From assembly GCA_964636325.1 (NCBI GenBank), contig CAZWRV010000013.1, positions 23,556 through 87,555 on the forward strand: DNA of 64,000 nt, read 5' to 3'. This DNA is from CAZWRV01 sp964636325 (GTDB lineage: Bacteria; Verrucomicrobiota; Lentisphaeria; Victivallales; GWF2-50-93). The notes beneath the pieces were generated by a model. The model did no database searches, had not been told where the DNA came from, and worked only from the letters and a program-made list of their open reading frames with translations. How positions within the stretch are numbered: the first letter of the stretch is position 1; the number at the start of each line of letters is the position of its first letter. Positions 63,641 to 64,000 of the stretch are shown here, piece by piece. The translations under genes and the position numbers were made by a program.

Positions 63641-64000
63641 AAATTGGACAGGACACTGGCTGTTTATTTCATACAAGCCTGAATTTGAAGGCGATTTGTG
63701 GTCCGAGGCATTGGAGCAGTTGAGGAAGGCATGAGGATATGTGTCTGTTCAGTCGATTCAGGCGAATTAATCGAGACCGTTTTGTCATCGAGAATCAAGT
63801 AGTTTGGTTTGCGCGCGCCGCGCGCAATCAACAGAACTCGGCGTTCCTCGTTTGCGGAGTTCGCCCTTTGCGCGCAGCGCGCGCAAGCAACCCAAGTTTC
63901 AGTAGAGTGCCGCTCTGGCGGGGAAATCCGCCAGTTCTGTCGGGGAGAAACTCGAAGTAGCGCAGGTATTCCTACCTGCGGATTGCGCAGACAGGAATGT
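63641..64000. other. 360-base tail region with hairpins and a dispersed repeat
   Basis: After the beta-galactosidase stop there is no convincing gene. Besides the 82-bp repeat listed separately there are perfect hairpins at 63915-63934 (CTGGCGG/CCGCCAG) and 63961-63980 (CGCAGGTA/TACCTGCG). These could be terminators or part of the repeat unit. Confidence 0.5.
63807..63888. repeat. 82-bp dispersed repeat built from two GC palindromes, copy 2 (inverted)
   Basis: Reverse complement of the 5627-5708 unit: 19-base palindromes at 63809-63827 and 63868-63886 have the same 59-base centre spacing and a matching spacer with no gaps. Confidence 0.8.

Overview
The window is GC-rich bacterial DNA (about 60% G+C by eye) and most likely comes from a member of Lentisphaerota close to Victivallales, or at least the wider PVC group. 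This is inferred from content, not from a search. The signs are two prepilin-type proteins of the Lentisphaerae sort beside glycan-degradation genes, many glycoside hydrolases, esterases and polysaccharide lyase-like proteins, a creatininase-family remnant, abundant short hairpin repeats between genes, and an EF-Tu whose switch I lacks the usual RGITI motif.

Layout. 0-5.5 kb is an accessory zone of small genes: a zinc-ribbon protein, a GIY-YIG-like protein, a PIN-domain toxin with a small partner gene behind a near-perfect sigma70 promoter, a DUF1232 membrane protein split by a nine-base G tract, an orphan NusG paralog and a Nif3-like protein. 5.5-7.3 kb holds dispersed palindromic repeats, purC and rplU. 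7.7-28.5 kb is mainly glycan metabolism: sialate O-acetylesterase, old yellow enzyme-type oxidoreductase, heparinase II/III-like protein, SGNH esterase, a 590-residue protein that reads as two tandem kinase-like modules, an oligogalacturonate lyase-like protein, a WbsX/GH99-like protein, and a three-gene operon (prepilin-like protein, beta-helix protein, TIM-barrel hydrolase) divergent from a GntR-type regulator.

28.5-48.8 kb is the core translation and transcription cluster, all on the minus strand. Read in its own direction it is tRNA-Leu, tRNA-Thr, tuf, rpmG, tRNA-Trp, secE, nusG, rplK, rplA, rplJ, rplL, rpoB, rpoC, rpsL, rpsG, fusA, rpsJ, rplC, rplD, rplW, rplB, rpsS. It stops at a strong terminator after rpsS, so the usual rplV-rpsC-rplP continuation is not here. 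A stand-alone Lrp/AsnC RAM-domain protein lies upstream.

49.2-63.6 kb is a second carbohydrate block, all on the plus strand: a GH36-like hydrolase, an unknown 707-residue protein, a secreted 1314-residue GH42-like protein, a hairpin array, a small secreted beta-sandwich protein, a second prepilin-like protein, a lone sugar ABC permease and a GH2 beta-galactosidase. Together the blocks suggest an organism that takes apart acetylated, galactose- and uronate-containing glycans (plant pectin or host mucin type). Imperfect copies of one 82-bp double palindrome sit near both ends of the window in opposite orientation.
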